This document shows positions 17,759-25,926 of a stretch of DNA of 64,000 nt, in pieces. The translations under genes and the position numbers were made by a program. Below the pieces are notes generated by a model. It saw only the letters and a list, made by a program, of their open reading frames with translations, was not told the DNA's origin and searched no databases. The DNA comes from Gordonia hongkongensis (GTDB lineage Bacteria > Actinomycetota > Actinomycetes > Mycobacteriales > Mycobacteriaceae): contig NZ_CP095552.1 of the NCBI RefSeq assembly GCF_023078355.1, positions 744,001 to 808,000 of the forward strand, written 5' to 3'. How positions within the stretch are numbered: the first letter of the stretch is position 1; each line of letters begins with the position of its first letter.

Positions 17759-18199
17759 ATGGCTGTCTCAGCGAACATCGAATTCGACGTCGCCGCCCCG
17801 GTCTCGGTGGTGATGGAAGTGCTCATGGACATCGAGTCCCTACCGGACTGGTCGGGCCCGCACAAGGAAGCCGAGATCCTGTCCAGCTACGACGACGGCA
17901 CGCCGCAGAAGGTGCGGATGGTCGTCACCGCCGCGGGTATCTCCGACGAGCAGACCTGCACCTATGACTGGACCGAGAACTCGTGCGAATGGCACCTCAT
18001 CGAGTCGAATCAGTTGAGCGAGCAGCACGGCAAGTACACCGTCACCGAATCCGACAAGGGTGCCCATGTCCGCTTCGACCTGGCCGTCGAGCTGAAGATC
18101 AAGCTGCCCGGACTCATCGTGAAACGCGCCCAGAAGATGGCCGTGGACACCGCGCGCAAGGGACTCACCGCGGAAGTGGAGAAGCGCGCGGCGGCCTGA
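17759..18199 (+). CDS. SRPBCC-superfamily (polyketide cyclase/START-like) protein
   Basis: 146 residues. The pattern IEFDVAAPVSVVMEVLMDIE, then LPDWSGPHKEAEIL and a C-terminal long helix (VKRAQKMAVDTARKGLTAEV) is the helix-grip fold of the SRPBCC/polyketide_cyc2 group, which bind hydrophobic ligands in a deep cavity. Mycobacteriales carry many paralogues of this exact type. Cytosolic, no catalytic residues can be named. It stands 58 bp after the tandem repeats and before a secreted protein gene. Confidence 0.82.
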   Translation: MAVSANIEFDVAAPVSVVMEVLMDIESLPDWSGPHKEAEILSSYDDGTPQKVRMVVTAAGISDEQTCTYDWTENSCEWHLIESNQLSEQHGKYTVTESDKGAHVRFDLAVELKIKLPGLIVKRAQKMAVDTARKGLTAEVEKRAAA

Positions 18200-18308
18200 G
18201 GACGATCGTGACCGGGACGTGACGAGTCGATCGTCTCCTCCACGGCGCCGGCCCCTGTACGCTGAGGGCGTTCCTTACCGGGCGCCCGAGCTATGGAGGC
18301 CAAAGCAG

Positions 18309-18830
18309 TTGAGAATCAAGAAGTTTGCCGTTCGCGGCCTGGTCCTGGCGGCGGGGCTCGCCGGATGTGTTGGTTTCGCCGGGTTGTCGGGCGAAGGGGT
18401 CGCCGCGGCGGACACGCGTTGCTCGGTGTCGAACGGTCATCAGGTCGAGCGTGTCGAGGGGCGCAGCGGTTGCGGCGCCAAGGCCGGAGTCGGCAGTCGC
18501 GCGAGTGCCGACGAATACAGCGGTCGGGGCACCGCGGTCTCGGTCTCGGACAACGGCGGCAACGCCGCGGCCTACAACCTGCAGCCCGGTTCGACGGCGC
18601 TCGCCGGCGCCAACAGCCGGGGCAACGCCTATTCGGTCACGACCGGCCCGAGCGCGCTGTCCGTCGCGCAGGCGCGTCGCGGCGGTACGACGGTCGCGAT
18701 CGGCGGTTGGGGCGGCGAGGCCTACGCCGGTCCCGAAGGTGCCCGCTGCAGTGGCGGTTTCGCGACCGCGTTCGACACCAGCACGGGTAAGGCATGTCTG
18801 CACGCCGGTTCGATCGACCTGCGGAACTGA
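18309..18830 (+). CDS. Secreted protein of unknown function
   Basis: 173 residues from a TTG start at 18309, chosen because GGAGG at 18295-18299 is 9 nt upstream and the peptide then opens with a Sec signal (RIKKFAVRGLVLAAGLAG..., cleavage near GVAAADTRC). The mature part has four cysteines (TRCSV, SGCGAK, ARCSGG, KACLHA) and many Gly/Ala/Asn/Ser repeats such as GNAAAYN and GNAYSV, suggesting a beta-helical or glycine-rich exported protein. I do not recognise the family with certainty. Probably cell-wall or extracellular. Confidence 0.68.
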   Translation: MRIKKFAVRGLVLAAGLAGCVGFAGLSGEGVAAADTRCSVSNGHQVERVEGRSGCGAKAGVGSRASADEYSGRGTAVSVSDNGGNAAAYNLQPGSTALAGANSRGNAYSVTTGPSALSVAQARRGGTTVAIGGWGGEAYAGPEGARCSGGFATAFDTSTGKACLHAGSIDLRN

Positions 18831-18863
18831 GCGGCTCCACCTCACGACACCTGAGAGACAGAA

Positions 18864-18903
18864 CACGCCCGGCGCGACGGTAGTTCACCGGAGCGTCGGG
18901 CGT
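18864..18903. terminator. Probable terminator hairpin
   Basis: ACGCCCGGCGC at 18864-18874 pairs with GCGTCGGGCGT at 18893-18903 (one mismatch) around an 18-nt loop, 33 nt after the secreted-protein gene and before the PPK2 gene. GC-rich stem with no long T-run, as usual for these genomes. Confidence 0.5.
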
Positions 18904-18932
18904 CGTTCGCCGCTTCGACCTATCGTTGTGGA

Positions 18933-19883
18933 GTGACCGACCTCCACGATCCCGAGACACAGATCGGCCCCGACTTCAGCGTGCTCAACGGCCGCGAAGC
19001 ACTTCAGCAACTCGTCGACCTCCACGACACCACGCACTTCACGGTCAACGACGACGATGACGACGACCCGGTCCTGCTGACCCTGCCCGAACGGAATGTC
19101 GTCGACACCTGGCGCGAGGACTACCCGTACGAGGAGCGCATGAGCCGCCGCGAGTACGAGGTCACCAAGCGGCGGCTGCAGATCGAACTGCTGAAGCTGC
19201 AGAAGTGGTCCAAGCAGACCGGGCAGCGGCATCTGCTGGTCTTCGAGGGCCGAGACGCGGCGGGCAAGGGCGGCACCATCAAACGATTCAACGAGCACCT
19301 CAACCCGCGCGGCGCACGCACGATCGCCCTGGAGAAGCCCAGCGAACGCGAGGCCACCGAGTGGTACTTCCAGCGGTATGTGCAGCACCTGCCCGCCGGC
19401 GGGGAGATGGTGTTCTTCGATCGCTCCTGGTACAACCGCGCCGGCGTCGAACGGGTCATGGGGTTCTGCAGTCCGCAGCAGTACACGCAGTTCGTCGCCC
19501 AGGTCCCGGCGTTCGAGAAGATGCTCGTCGACGACGGGATCAACCTGGTCAAGTTCTGGTTCTCGGTCACCCCGCTCGAGCAGCGGACCCGGTTCGCGAT
19601 CCGTCAGATCGACCCGGTGCGCCAGTGGAAGCTGTCGCCCATGGACCTGGCGTCGCTGGACAAGTGGGATGCCTACACCGAGGCGAAAGAGGCGATGTTC
19701 GCCACCACCGACACCGACCACGCACCCTGGACGGTGGTGAAGTCCAACGACAAGAAGCGGGCGCGCATCAACGCCATGCGTCACGTGCTGAGTCTCTTCG
19801 ACTACGACGGCAAGAACGAGTCCTTCGTGGGCACGCCCGACCCGCTGATCGTCGGCCGCGCCGCGGATGTGATCGGGGAGTAG
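18933..19883 (+). CDS. ppk2: Polyphosphate kinase 2 family, class I-type
   Basis: 316 residues, GTG start at 18933. Walker A is FEGRDAAGKGGTIKR and Walker B FFDRSWYNRAGVERVMGF; the class I signature FDRSWYNR separates it from the second PPK2 gene at 54724-55575. A lid module follows (SVTPLEQRTRFAIRQIDPVRQWKLSPMD). Such enzymes move phosphate between polyphosphate and nucleoside diphosphates, usually making GTP or ATP from polyP. The N-terminus has an acidic run (NDDDDDDP). A membrane protein gene starts 20 nt downstream. Confidence 0.92.
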   Translation: MTDLHDPETQIGPDFSVLNGREALQQLVDLHDTTHFTVNDDDDDDPVLLTLPERNVVDTWREDYPYEERMSRREYEVTKRRLQIELLKLQKWSKQTGQRHLLVFEGRDAAGKGGTIKRFNEHLNPRGARTIALEKPSEREATEWYFQRYVQHLPAGGEMVFFDRSWYNRAGVERVMGFCSPQQYTQFVAQVPAFEKMLVDDGINLVKFWFSVTPLEQRTRFAIRQIDPVRQWKLSPMDLASLDKWDAYTEAKEAMFATTDTDHAPWTVVKSNDKKRARINAMRHVLSLFDYDGKNESFVGTPDPLIVGRAADVIGE

Positions 19884-19903
19884 TTCCCCGGCTCGGTAGC
19901 CTC

Positions 19904-20722
19904 GTGGCTGTGCGTAGCTTCCTGAGTGCCCTGTTGACACTTGTCGCGATCGCGGCGACCGTTCTCGCCGTACCGTCTTTCTGGCTGGATCAACGCATCG
20001 TCGACCAGGCGGGGTTCGTCGCCACGGTCGCGCCGATGGCCGAGAACCAGCAGGTCAAGGACTACCTCGCAGATGAGATCGCCGCGCAGGCGACCGCGCG
20101 GACAGACCTGCCGATCGCCGGCGTCCTGGTACGGCCGCTGGCGGGCCGCTACACCGAGAGTGAACAGTTCCAGCAGGACTTCGCCGATGTCGTCGGCCAG
20201 CAGCACGCGTTCCTGTTCGAGGAGCCGGCACCCGGTTCGGACACCTCGGTGATGCAACTCGACATCACGAACATGATCAACCGCTCCCTGAACCTGACCG
20301 GTGGCAACGCGATCCAGGGGCCGGTGGTCGTCGAGTTGACCAACGGCTCCTCGGGCCTCGAGGCGGGCCGGTACGCGGAGGTGGGTAGCCAGATCACGCT
20401 GCTCGCCTGGGGCTCGGCGGCGGTGGCCGTGATCGCAGCCGTGCTCGCGCTGCTGATCGCCCGACGACGCGGCACCGTCTTCGCGTGGCTCGGGCTCGGC
20501 GTGCTTGCAGCCGGCGTCTCGACCTGGGCCATGGGCCTGTTCTTCGCCGACCGCGCCAAGCAGGAGGTGGCCGGCGCAGAGCGCTCGGGCCGCCAGGTCG
20601 CCGAGCTCATCATCGACGGCGCCTACGACGACGTCACCCGGGTCGCACTGATCGTCGGCGGCGTGGGCGTCGCGATGTTCGCCGTCGGGATCCTGGGACG
20701 GCTGATCATCGGGCGGCGCTGA
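19904..20722 (+). CDS. Membrane protein with N-terminal anchor and paired C-terminal helices
   Basis: 272 residues from a GTG at 19904 (a GTG two codons on, 19910, is equally possible); 20 nt after ppk2, so likely co-transcribed. One hydrophobic segment at the N-terminus (SALLTLVAIAATVLAVPSFW), an extracytoplasmic region of about 130 residues with DQRIVDQAGFVATVAPMAEN and VVGQQHAFLFEE, then three membrane segments (LLAWGSAAVAVIAAVLALL, VFAWLGLGVLAAGV, VALIVGGVGVAMFAVGIL). The topology and the QVKDYLADEI-type helices are common in actinobacterial envelope proteins of unknown role. Confidence 0.68.
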   Translation: MAVRSFLSALLTLVAIAATVLAVPSFWLDQRIVDQAGFVATVAPMAENQQVKDYLADEIAAQATARTDLPIAGVLVRPLAGRYTESEQFQQDFADVVGQQHAFLFEEPAPGSDTSVMQLDITNMINRSLNLTGGNAIQGPVVVELTNGSSGLEAGRYAEVGSQITLLAWGSAAVAVIAAVLALLIARRRGTVFAWLGLGVLAAGVSTWAMGLFFADRAKQEVAGAERSGRQVAELIIDGAYDDVTRVALIVGGVGVAMFAVGILGRLIIGRR

Positions 20723-20740
20723 GGGAGGGTGCGTCAACCC

Positions 20741-20878
20741 TGCTCCCAGATCCGAAAGAGCCGCACACCAATCGGCCCCTGAGGTGCGAGGAGCGTTAGC
20801 GATGCCTTCCCTCTGCTCCCTGAGGTGCGAGGAGCGCAGGCGATGCCTTCCCTCTGCTCCCTGAGGTGCGAGGAGCGA
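20741..20878. repeat. Left half of a dispersed palindromic element, with 41-bp tandem copies
   Basis: Contains GATCCGAAAGAGCCGCAC and then TGAGGTGCGAGGAGCG at about 20780, 20821 and 20862, giving a 41-bp tandem period (2.4 copies). The same blocks open the intact element at 54522-54683. The element stops at AGGAGCG and resumes at 22389 as AGCGACGAGC, which shows it was split by the IS110-type insertion. Confidence 0.75.
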
Positions 20879-22389
20879 TAGACGGTATGAGGGCCTTGGG
20901 GCCGAAGGCCTCAAGCTGCAAACACATCGTGGGTTGCTGCTGCTGAGTTCACACTCGGCGGTAGCACCACATTGCAGATCAGGAGGCCTCCGGTGATTGT
21001 TCAGGGTACAAGTGTCGGATTGGATGTTCACGCACGCTCGGTGGTCGCTCACGCCATCGATGAAGACACCGGGCAGGTGATTCGGGAGACCTTGGTCCCT
21101 GATGCGGCGACCATCGTCAGCTGGCTACAAGGCCTGGCCCCGCCGGTGCGGGTGGCCTATGAGGCCGGTCCGACCGGCTTTGGATTGGCGCGGGCGATCA
21201 CGGCGGCCGGGATGGAGTGTGTGGTTGCCGCGCCCTCGAAGCTGCAGCGGCCAGCCGGGGACCGCGTCAAGACCGATGCCCGAGACGCTGCACACTTGGC
21301 GAAGTTGCTGCGCCTGGGCGAAGTGGTGGCGGTCAGTGTTCCTGAGGTGGGCACCGAAGCCGCACGGGATCTGGTCCGCGCCCGCGAGGACGCCCGCAGC
21401 GACTTGATGCGCGCTCGGCATCGATTGTCCAAACTGCTTCTGCGACAGGGGATCGTCTACTCCGGCGGGAAACCCTGGACCGGTGTTCATCAGCGGTGGC
21501 TGCAGCGTCAACGTTTCGAGCTGCCGCTGCTGCAAGCCGCCTTCGACAACGACCTGGACGCGGTGTTGAGCGTGACCGCCCGCCGTGACCGCCTCGATGA
21601 GCTGATCGAACAGACCGCGGCCACCGATCCGTGGCGGGCGGTGGTCACCCGGCTGTCGTGTCTGCGGGGCGTGTCGACGCTGACCGCGTTCGCTTTGGCG
21701 GTCGAGATCGGCGACTGGTCACGGTTTAGTGGCGCCACGATCGGCTCCTACGCCGGGTTGGTGCCCTCGGAATACTCGACCGGCGGGACCCGCAGTCAGG
21801 GATCGATCACCAAGGCCGGTAACGCCCACGTGCGGCGGCTATTGGTCGAGGCGGCCTGGCAACACCGACGCCCCTACGCCACACCCGGACAGACCATGCG
21901 CCGCCGGTGGGAGGCTGCTACACCGGCTGCCCGCGCCCGTGGCCATGCCGGCAATCGTCGGCTACACAAGCGCTGGCAACAATTCGACCGCCGCAGCAAA
22001 CATCCCTGCGTGGCCAACACCGCGATCGCTCGTGAGCTCGCCGGCTGGTGCTGGTCGCTGGCGGTGCTCGACGACTAACCAGCACTGACACACAATCTTG
22101 GCCACCCGTCGCGGGACTCCCGCTGTGGTGAACAGGGAACGAATCCACGGCGTCGCTATGTGCGCCAGCACTTTTGGGTGCACGGTACGCACGTTTACAT
22201 AGACCCGTCGGCCAGCGTTTTCATCTCCTGTCGAACACCGTTGAGCGGTAACCAACCCGCGTATATCAGTCCGACAACACCGTCGCGAGTAACGACCACC
22301 ACACACCGCGGCGGGTGGCCAACCCCACAACAGCCCCTGAGAAGGAGGCAATTTCGCCATGGGACTTGACAGAGCAGCACTACATATCA
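20878..22389 (+). mobile_element. IS110-family insertion sequence
   Basis: Boundaries are inferred, within a few bases, from where the dispersed repeat is interrupted: left flank ends AGGAGCG, right flank resumes AGCGACGAGC, while the uninterrupted copy at 54522-54683 reads GAGGAGCGCAAGCGACGAGC. About 1.5 kb, one transposase gene, no terminal inverted repeats, all typical of IS110. The left non-coding end (about 115 bp) has a hairpin, GAGGGCCTT with AAGGCCTC at 20889-20912; the right non-coding end is about 310 bp. IS110 elements encode a bridge RNA in a non-coding end; which end does so here is open. Confidence 0.72.
20993..22078 (+). CDS. IS110-family transposase (DEDD recombinase)
   Basis: 361 residues from the GTG at 20993, with AGGAGG at 20981-20986. 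N-terminal RuvC-like DEDD domain: Asp in VGLDVHARS (first D), Glu in VAYEAGPTGFGL, and KTDARDAAHLAKLL (last two Asp). Then a coiled-coil linker, and the C-terminal transposase_20 domain with CLRGVSTLTAFALAVEIGDW, IGSYAGLVPSEYSTGG and GSITKAGNAHVRRLLVEAAW holding the catalytic Ser. Full length, no frameshift, so the element may be active. These enzymes use a bridge RNA to choose target and donor. Confidence 0.93.
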   Translation: MIVQGTSVGLDVHARSVVAHAIDEDTGQVIRETLVPDAATIVSWLQGLAPPVRVAYEAGPTGFGLARAITAAGMECVVAAPSKLQRPAGDRVKTDARDAAHLAKLLRLGEVVAVSVPEVGTEAARDLVRAREDARSDLMRARHRLSKLLLRQGIVYSGGKPWTGVHQRWLQRQRFELPLLQAAFDNDLDAVLSVTARRDRLDELIEQTAATDPWRAVVTRLSCLRGVSTLTAFALAVEIGDWSRFSGATIGSYAGLVPSEYSTGGTRSQGSITKAGNAHVRRLLVEAAWQHRRPYATPGQTMRRRWEAATPAARARGHAGNRRLHKRWQQFDRRSKHPCVANTAIARELAGWCWSLAVLDD

Positions 22390-22586
22390 GCGACGAGCCT
22401 CGAAGGGTTGGCGACGCATCTCGCCAGGACCCTTCGAGACGGCCTCCGCAGGCTCCGGCCTCCTCAGGGAGCAGAGTTCTTTCGTCTCCACGACGGGTCG
22501 CCAGGCCTCGGATACTGAGGATTGCCCGGAGTGTGCGTCACGCCCGTTCCCTGAGGAGTGCCCGGAGCTTGCGGAGGGCGTGTCAC
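22389..22586. repeat. Right half of the split element and an adjacent inverted copy of the second repeat type
   Basis: 22389-22490 continues the palindromic element (CGACGAGCCTCGAAGGG, AGGACCCTTCGAGACG, then CTCAGGGAGCAGAG and TTCTTTCG). At 22547-22586 lies a 40-bp stretch, GTTCCCTGAGGAGTGCCC to GGAGGGCGTGTCA, that is the reverse complement (few mismatches) of the two direct copies at 58654-58693 and 58701-58740. Confidence 0.7.
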
Positions 22587-22622
22587 GCAGGGTCCGCCGA
22601 GCACCCCCGACTGATGGACCTC

Positions 22623-22664
22623 AACTCGACCGATGGACTTCGATCGAAGTGCATCCGTCGAGTT
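22623..22664. repeat. 42-bp near-perfect palindrome
   Basis: Arms AACTCGACCGATGGACTT (22623-22640) and AAGTGCATCCGTCGAGTT (22647-22664) meet at CGATCG; only a few positions fail to pair. A shorter pair, CGACCGATG at 22627-22635 and CATCGGTCG at 22671-22679, is nested in the same place. The sequence could form a strong hairpin or cruciform; no gene is nearby on the left. Confidence 0.7.
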
Positions 22665-22790
22665 CGAGTTCATCGGTCGGAGCCGGATGCAGTGCGAGGT
22701 CGGGCCGGCTCGCTGAAGCAGTTCGTCTGAGCTCTACCACGGTGGTTGTTGGGTCGCAGACGCTGACCCTATGTGACTGGTGGGGTTTTT

Positions 22791-22820
22791 GTTCACCGCA
22801 GTTCACCACCGTTCACCGCT
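22791..22820. promoter_or_regulatory. Three 10-bp iterons upstream of the HNH/DUF222 gene
   Basis: GTTCACCGCA, GTTCACCACC and GTTCACCGCT follow each other without gaps, so GTTCACC recurs once per helical turn on one face of the DNA, 100 bp before the gene. This looks like a multi-site protein-binding array. A possible -10 element, TAGCTT at 22909-22914, lies 6 nt before the ATG, which would give a leaderless transcript. Confidence 0.5.
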
Positions 22821-22920
22821 GAGACGTGAGTGGCAGCGACTGCGGTGCAACAGGATTCGATGACGATGAGGGCTGTGGAGAAATCTCGTCGTCGAACGTG
22901 ATTGCGAGTAGCTTGGTGTC

Positions 22921-24165
22921 ATGCCCTCGATCACCGAGCTCCGCGACACCCTCATCTCACTGCCGTCACCACCCGACGACGGCAGTGGCCGTGCTCTGCA
23001 CGAGCGGCTCGACGAGCTGCGGATGCTGAGCAACGTGCTCGATCACCAGATCGCCGTACATACAGCACTTTTCGACGCCACGGGTACGGCAGCGCGGGCG
23101 GGGTCGACCACACGGAACGCACTGATCGAGATGGGCATGCCACCCGCGGCCGCGCACCGCTATGTGCGGATCGCCGACGGGCTGGAGTCGGTGCCGAAGG
23201 TCGCCGACTGTGCTGCCGAGGGCTATCTGTCTGCCGAGTGTGTCGACGCGGTGATCCGCGGGCTAGCGCTCATCGACAAACGTTCTGCCACAGCGCCGTC
23301 CGACGACGAGCGCAGCGGATACGAGAGTGAGTTGCTTGCGCAGGCGTTCTCCGGAGCCACCCCCGCCCAGATCGACGACCACGCCCGCGGGATTGCCATC
23401 CGGGTCGCCGCCACCGACCCCAGCATTGTGGCGGCGGCCGATGACGCATCGCTGAACACCGTGCACACCAGGATCACCGAAGACGGGCGGGTCGCGATCG
23501 CCGGAGATGTGACCGCGGTGATCGGAGAGAAGTTCGTGTCCATGATCGACGAACGGTCCTGTCCGCGTCCCGAACCCGACGGCGCTGCCGATCGTCGAGG
23601 TGCGGCCGAGCGACGCGCCGATGCGCTGGAGTTGCTGTTGGATCAAGCCGCGATCGGCGCGGCGATGACCACCGCCGGAGCACCACGCACCCAACTGCTG
23701 GTGACCATTCCTGCCGATGGGGTTGGTCCGGCTCGGCTTCCGTGGATGGGTGCGGTGTCAGAATCGACGACACGGCGCTTGTCGTGTGACGGCGGGGTCG
23801 CCGAGATCGTCCTTGACAACGAAGGGGTGCCGTTGCGGATGGGCACCACGAAACGACTGTTCCCGCACCATCTGCGGCAGGCGATCATCGTGCGCGATCA
23901 ATGTTGCGTGAAGTGCGGCGCGCCAGCAGCGCATACGCAAGTTCACCACTTGGTCCATTGGGTCGATGGTGGCCCCACAGATCTGGACAACGGGTGCCTA
24001 CTCTGCCAACGCTGTCATACCCAGGTCCATCACCACGGCTGGCAGGTGGTGATGGGTCCGGACCGGCATCCGTGGTTGATCCCACCGGCCGACATCGACC
24101 CCCGACGCCTGCCCCGACCCGCTTACAACCGACGCACCATGCGACTCGACGACGCCCTCGTATAA
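22921..24165 (+). CDS. DUF222 / 13E12-repeat family HNH endonuclease
   Basis: 414 residues. The N-terminal DUF222 region is helical (LHERLDELRMLSNVLDHQIA, MGMPPAAAHRYVRIADGLE, YLSAECVDAVIRGL). The C-terminal HNH domain has a zinc pair CVKCGAP and CQRCH around HHLVHWVDGGPTDLDNGCLL and the closing HHHGW. This family is abundant and variable in mycobacteria and Gordonia (the REP13E12 genes); a role in DNA cleavage is likely but the biological purpose is not settled. It lies next to an IS110 insertion and short repeats, in accessory-type DNA. Full length, with no frameshift. Confidence 0.9.
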   Translation: MPSITELRDTLISLPSPPDDGSGRALHERLDELRMLSNVLDHQIAVHTALFDATGTAARAGSTTRNALIEMGMPPAAAHRYVRIADGLESVPKVADCAAEGYLSAECVDAVIRGLALIDKRSATAPSDDERSGYESELLAQAFSGATPAQIDDHARGIAIRVAATDPSIVAAADDASLNTVHTRITEDGRVAIAGDVTAVIGEKFVSMIDERSCPRPEPDGAADRRGAAERRADALELLLDQAAIGAAMTTAGAPRTQLLVTIPADGVGPARLPWMGAVSESTTRRLSCDGGVAEIVLDNEGVPLRMGTTKRLFPHHLRQAIIVRDQCCVKCGAPAAHTQVHHLVHWVDGGPTDLDNGCLLCQRCHTQVHHHGWQVVMGPDRHPWLIPPADIDPRRLPRPAYNRRTMRLDDALV

Positions 24166-24255
24166 CTGCCCCGCGCAGACCAGACCCTCCGGCGTCGACA
24201 CCCCGGCGCCACACGACCTTTGACAACTCCACAGTGTGAGGCGATCCCGGCGGGG

Positions 24256-25926
24256 TCAGTGCCCGGCAAAGGCCTCCGCGAGCCACCAGGCGCCGCCGTC
24301 GTCGGTGATCTTGGCGTCGATGACGAGAGGACCCGACGGTTGGGGTGAAGAGAGCGAGGCGACCCAGTCCCGTACCTCGTCGAGGTCGTCGAGGCCGGTG
24401 ACCGTCACGCCCGTCGCGCCGTGTCCACGGGCGATCGCGGCGATGTCGACCTCGGGGAACGTCACCGTCGTCATGTCGGCGTCGCCGAAGTGGTGCACCT
24501 CGGCCCCGTAGGCGGAGTCGTTGTAGACGATCACGACCAGCGGCAGTGCCAGACGTACGGCGGTCTCCAATTCGGCTATGGCCATGAGGAATCCGCCGTC
24601 GCCGGCGCCGAGGACCGGGACCCTGTCCGGTCGCGCGAACGCCGCGCCGATGGCCGTCCCGAGGCCCAGCCCGATCGACTGGAAGGCCTGAGTGAAACAG
24701 AAGCCGAACTCGTCTGGCACGGACAGATGCGTCGACGGATAACCCATGAAGTTGCCGGAGTCGATGGAGACGACGCGGTCGGCGGGCAAGATCTCGTCGA
24801 GCGCGATCGTCAGTGCCCTCGGATCGACCCGGCCGGCGGTCACCTCGCCGGTGACGGGGACGTCCTGCCACCTCGATGACACCGAGATCCGTTCCCTGAC
24901 TTCCTCGGTGCGATAACCGGTGGTGCCGCCATCGGCCGCGAGGATCGTGTGCACATCCGTCGCCGTCGCGCCGCAGTCGCCGACGACTCCGAGGTCGATC
25001 GGGCGATGCGCGCCGATGGCGTCGATGTCGACGTCGACCTGCACCACGGTCGTGTCCGTGCCGATGAGTCGGCCGTGCCGCATCGTCCACATGTTCAGGG
25101 CGCAACCCCATCCGACGATGAGGTCGGCGTCGGCGATCAGCTCGGCGGTGGTGGGGGAGGAGAAGCCGCCGGAGATGCCCAACGAGAACGGGTTTCCCGC
25201 GAACAGGCCGTTCGCGACCGCCGACGTCGCCACCAGCGCACCGGCGGCCTCGGCCAGGGCCGCGATTTCGGGACCGGCGGAGCGCGCCCCTCGGCCCGCG
25301 ACGAACACGGGACGCCGGGCGGCACGGAGCAACTCGGCCAGGCGAGTGGCCGACCGGGCTTCGGGCCGCGGCCGTGGCGGTTCGGCGGAGAGCTCGACAG
25401 GTCCTTCGAAATCCGCTGCGGCGGCGGCGATGTCGATGGCGATATGGAGCACGACGGTCCGGCGCTGCGTCACCGCGGTGCGGAAGGCGCGGGTCACATC
25501 CGCCACCACCGTGCCCGGTCCGTAGACGCGGTCGTTCACGGCGCCGACGCTCGCGGCGAGGGCCTCCTGGTCGATGCGGAAGTTCGACCGCAACGCCGAC
25601 GCGGGCGCATCCGCGGTGAGCACGATCATCGGCGTACGGCTCTTGGCGGCCTCGGAGATACCGGTCATCGCGTTGGTGAGGCCACAGCCCTGATGGACCG
25701 ACAGCACGCCCACCCGTCCCGACATCCGGGCATAGGCGTCGGCCATGCTGGCCGCGCCGCCCTCATGGCGGGCGGCGGTGAACGGGACACCGCCGGCTCG
25801 AAGGGCGTTGGTCAGCACGAAGTTCCCGCTGCCGACCACACCGAAGGCATGGCCGACGCCGAGATCGGCGAGAACGCGGCCCGCGACGTCGGCGACCGTC
25901 GGGCCGTAGCGGCCGGGTGCCGCCAT
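24256..25926 (-). CDS. Thiamine-diphosphate-dependent enzyme (acetolactate synthase-like)
   Basis: 556 residues from the ATG at 25926; the longer open frame upstream is the cyclase gene in another frame. The N-terminal PYR domain has the activating Glu in RHEGGAASMADAYARM and a VVGSGNFVLTNAL start; the middle domain is present; the C-terminal PP domain has GAGDGGFLMAIAEL with VIVYNDSAYG 26 residues on (the GDG...N thiamine-diphosphate/Mg motif). Close relatives act as decarboxylases, ligases or lyases of 2-oxo acids; the substrate cannot be told. It overlaps the cyclase gene by 1 nt (TGATG), so the two act together. Confidence 0.87.
   Translation of the reverse strand: MAAPGRYGPTVADVAGRVLADLGVGHAFGVVGSGNFVLTNALRAGGVPFTAARHEGGAASMADAYARMSGRVGVLSVHQGCGLTNAMTGISEAAKSRTPMIVLTADAPASALRSNFRIDQEALAASVGAVNDRVYGPGTVVADVTRAFRTAVTQRRTVVLHIAIDIAAAAADFEGPVELSAEPPRPRPEARSATRLAELLRAARRPVFVAGRGARSAGPEIAALAEAAGALVATSAVANGLFAGNPFSLGISGGFSSPTTAELIADADLIVGWGCALNMWTMRHGRLIGTDTTVVQVDVDIDAIGAHRPIDLGVVGDCGATATDVHTILAADGGTTGYRTEEVRERISVSSRWQDVPVTGEVTAGRVDPRALTIALDEILPADRVVSIDSGNFMGYPSTHLSVPDEFGFCFTQAFQSIGLGLGTAIGAAFARPDRVPVLGAGDGGFLMAIAELETAVRLALPLVVIVYNDSAYGAEVHHFGDADMTTVTFPEVDIAAIARGHGATGVTVTGLDDLDEVRDWVASLSSPQPSGPLVIDAKITDDGGAWWLAEAFAGH

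Noticed and set aside
17587..17967. Frame containing IQGDSVAA repeats
   Set aside because: It only translates the three 24-bp DNA repeats and then the wrong frame of the SRPBCC gene.
22079..22388. Minus-strand frame of 132 codons in the right end of the IS
   Set aside because: No family match in sight, and the region is better explained as the non-coding end of the IS110 element.
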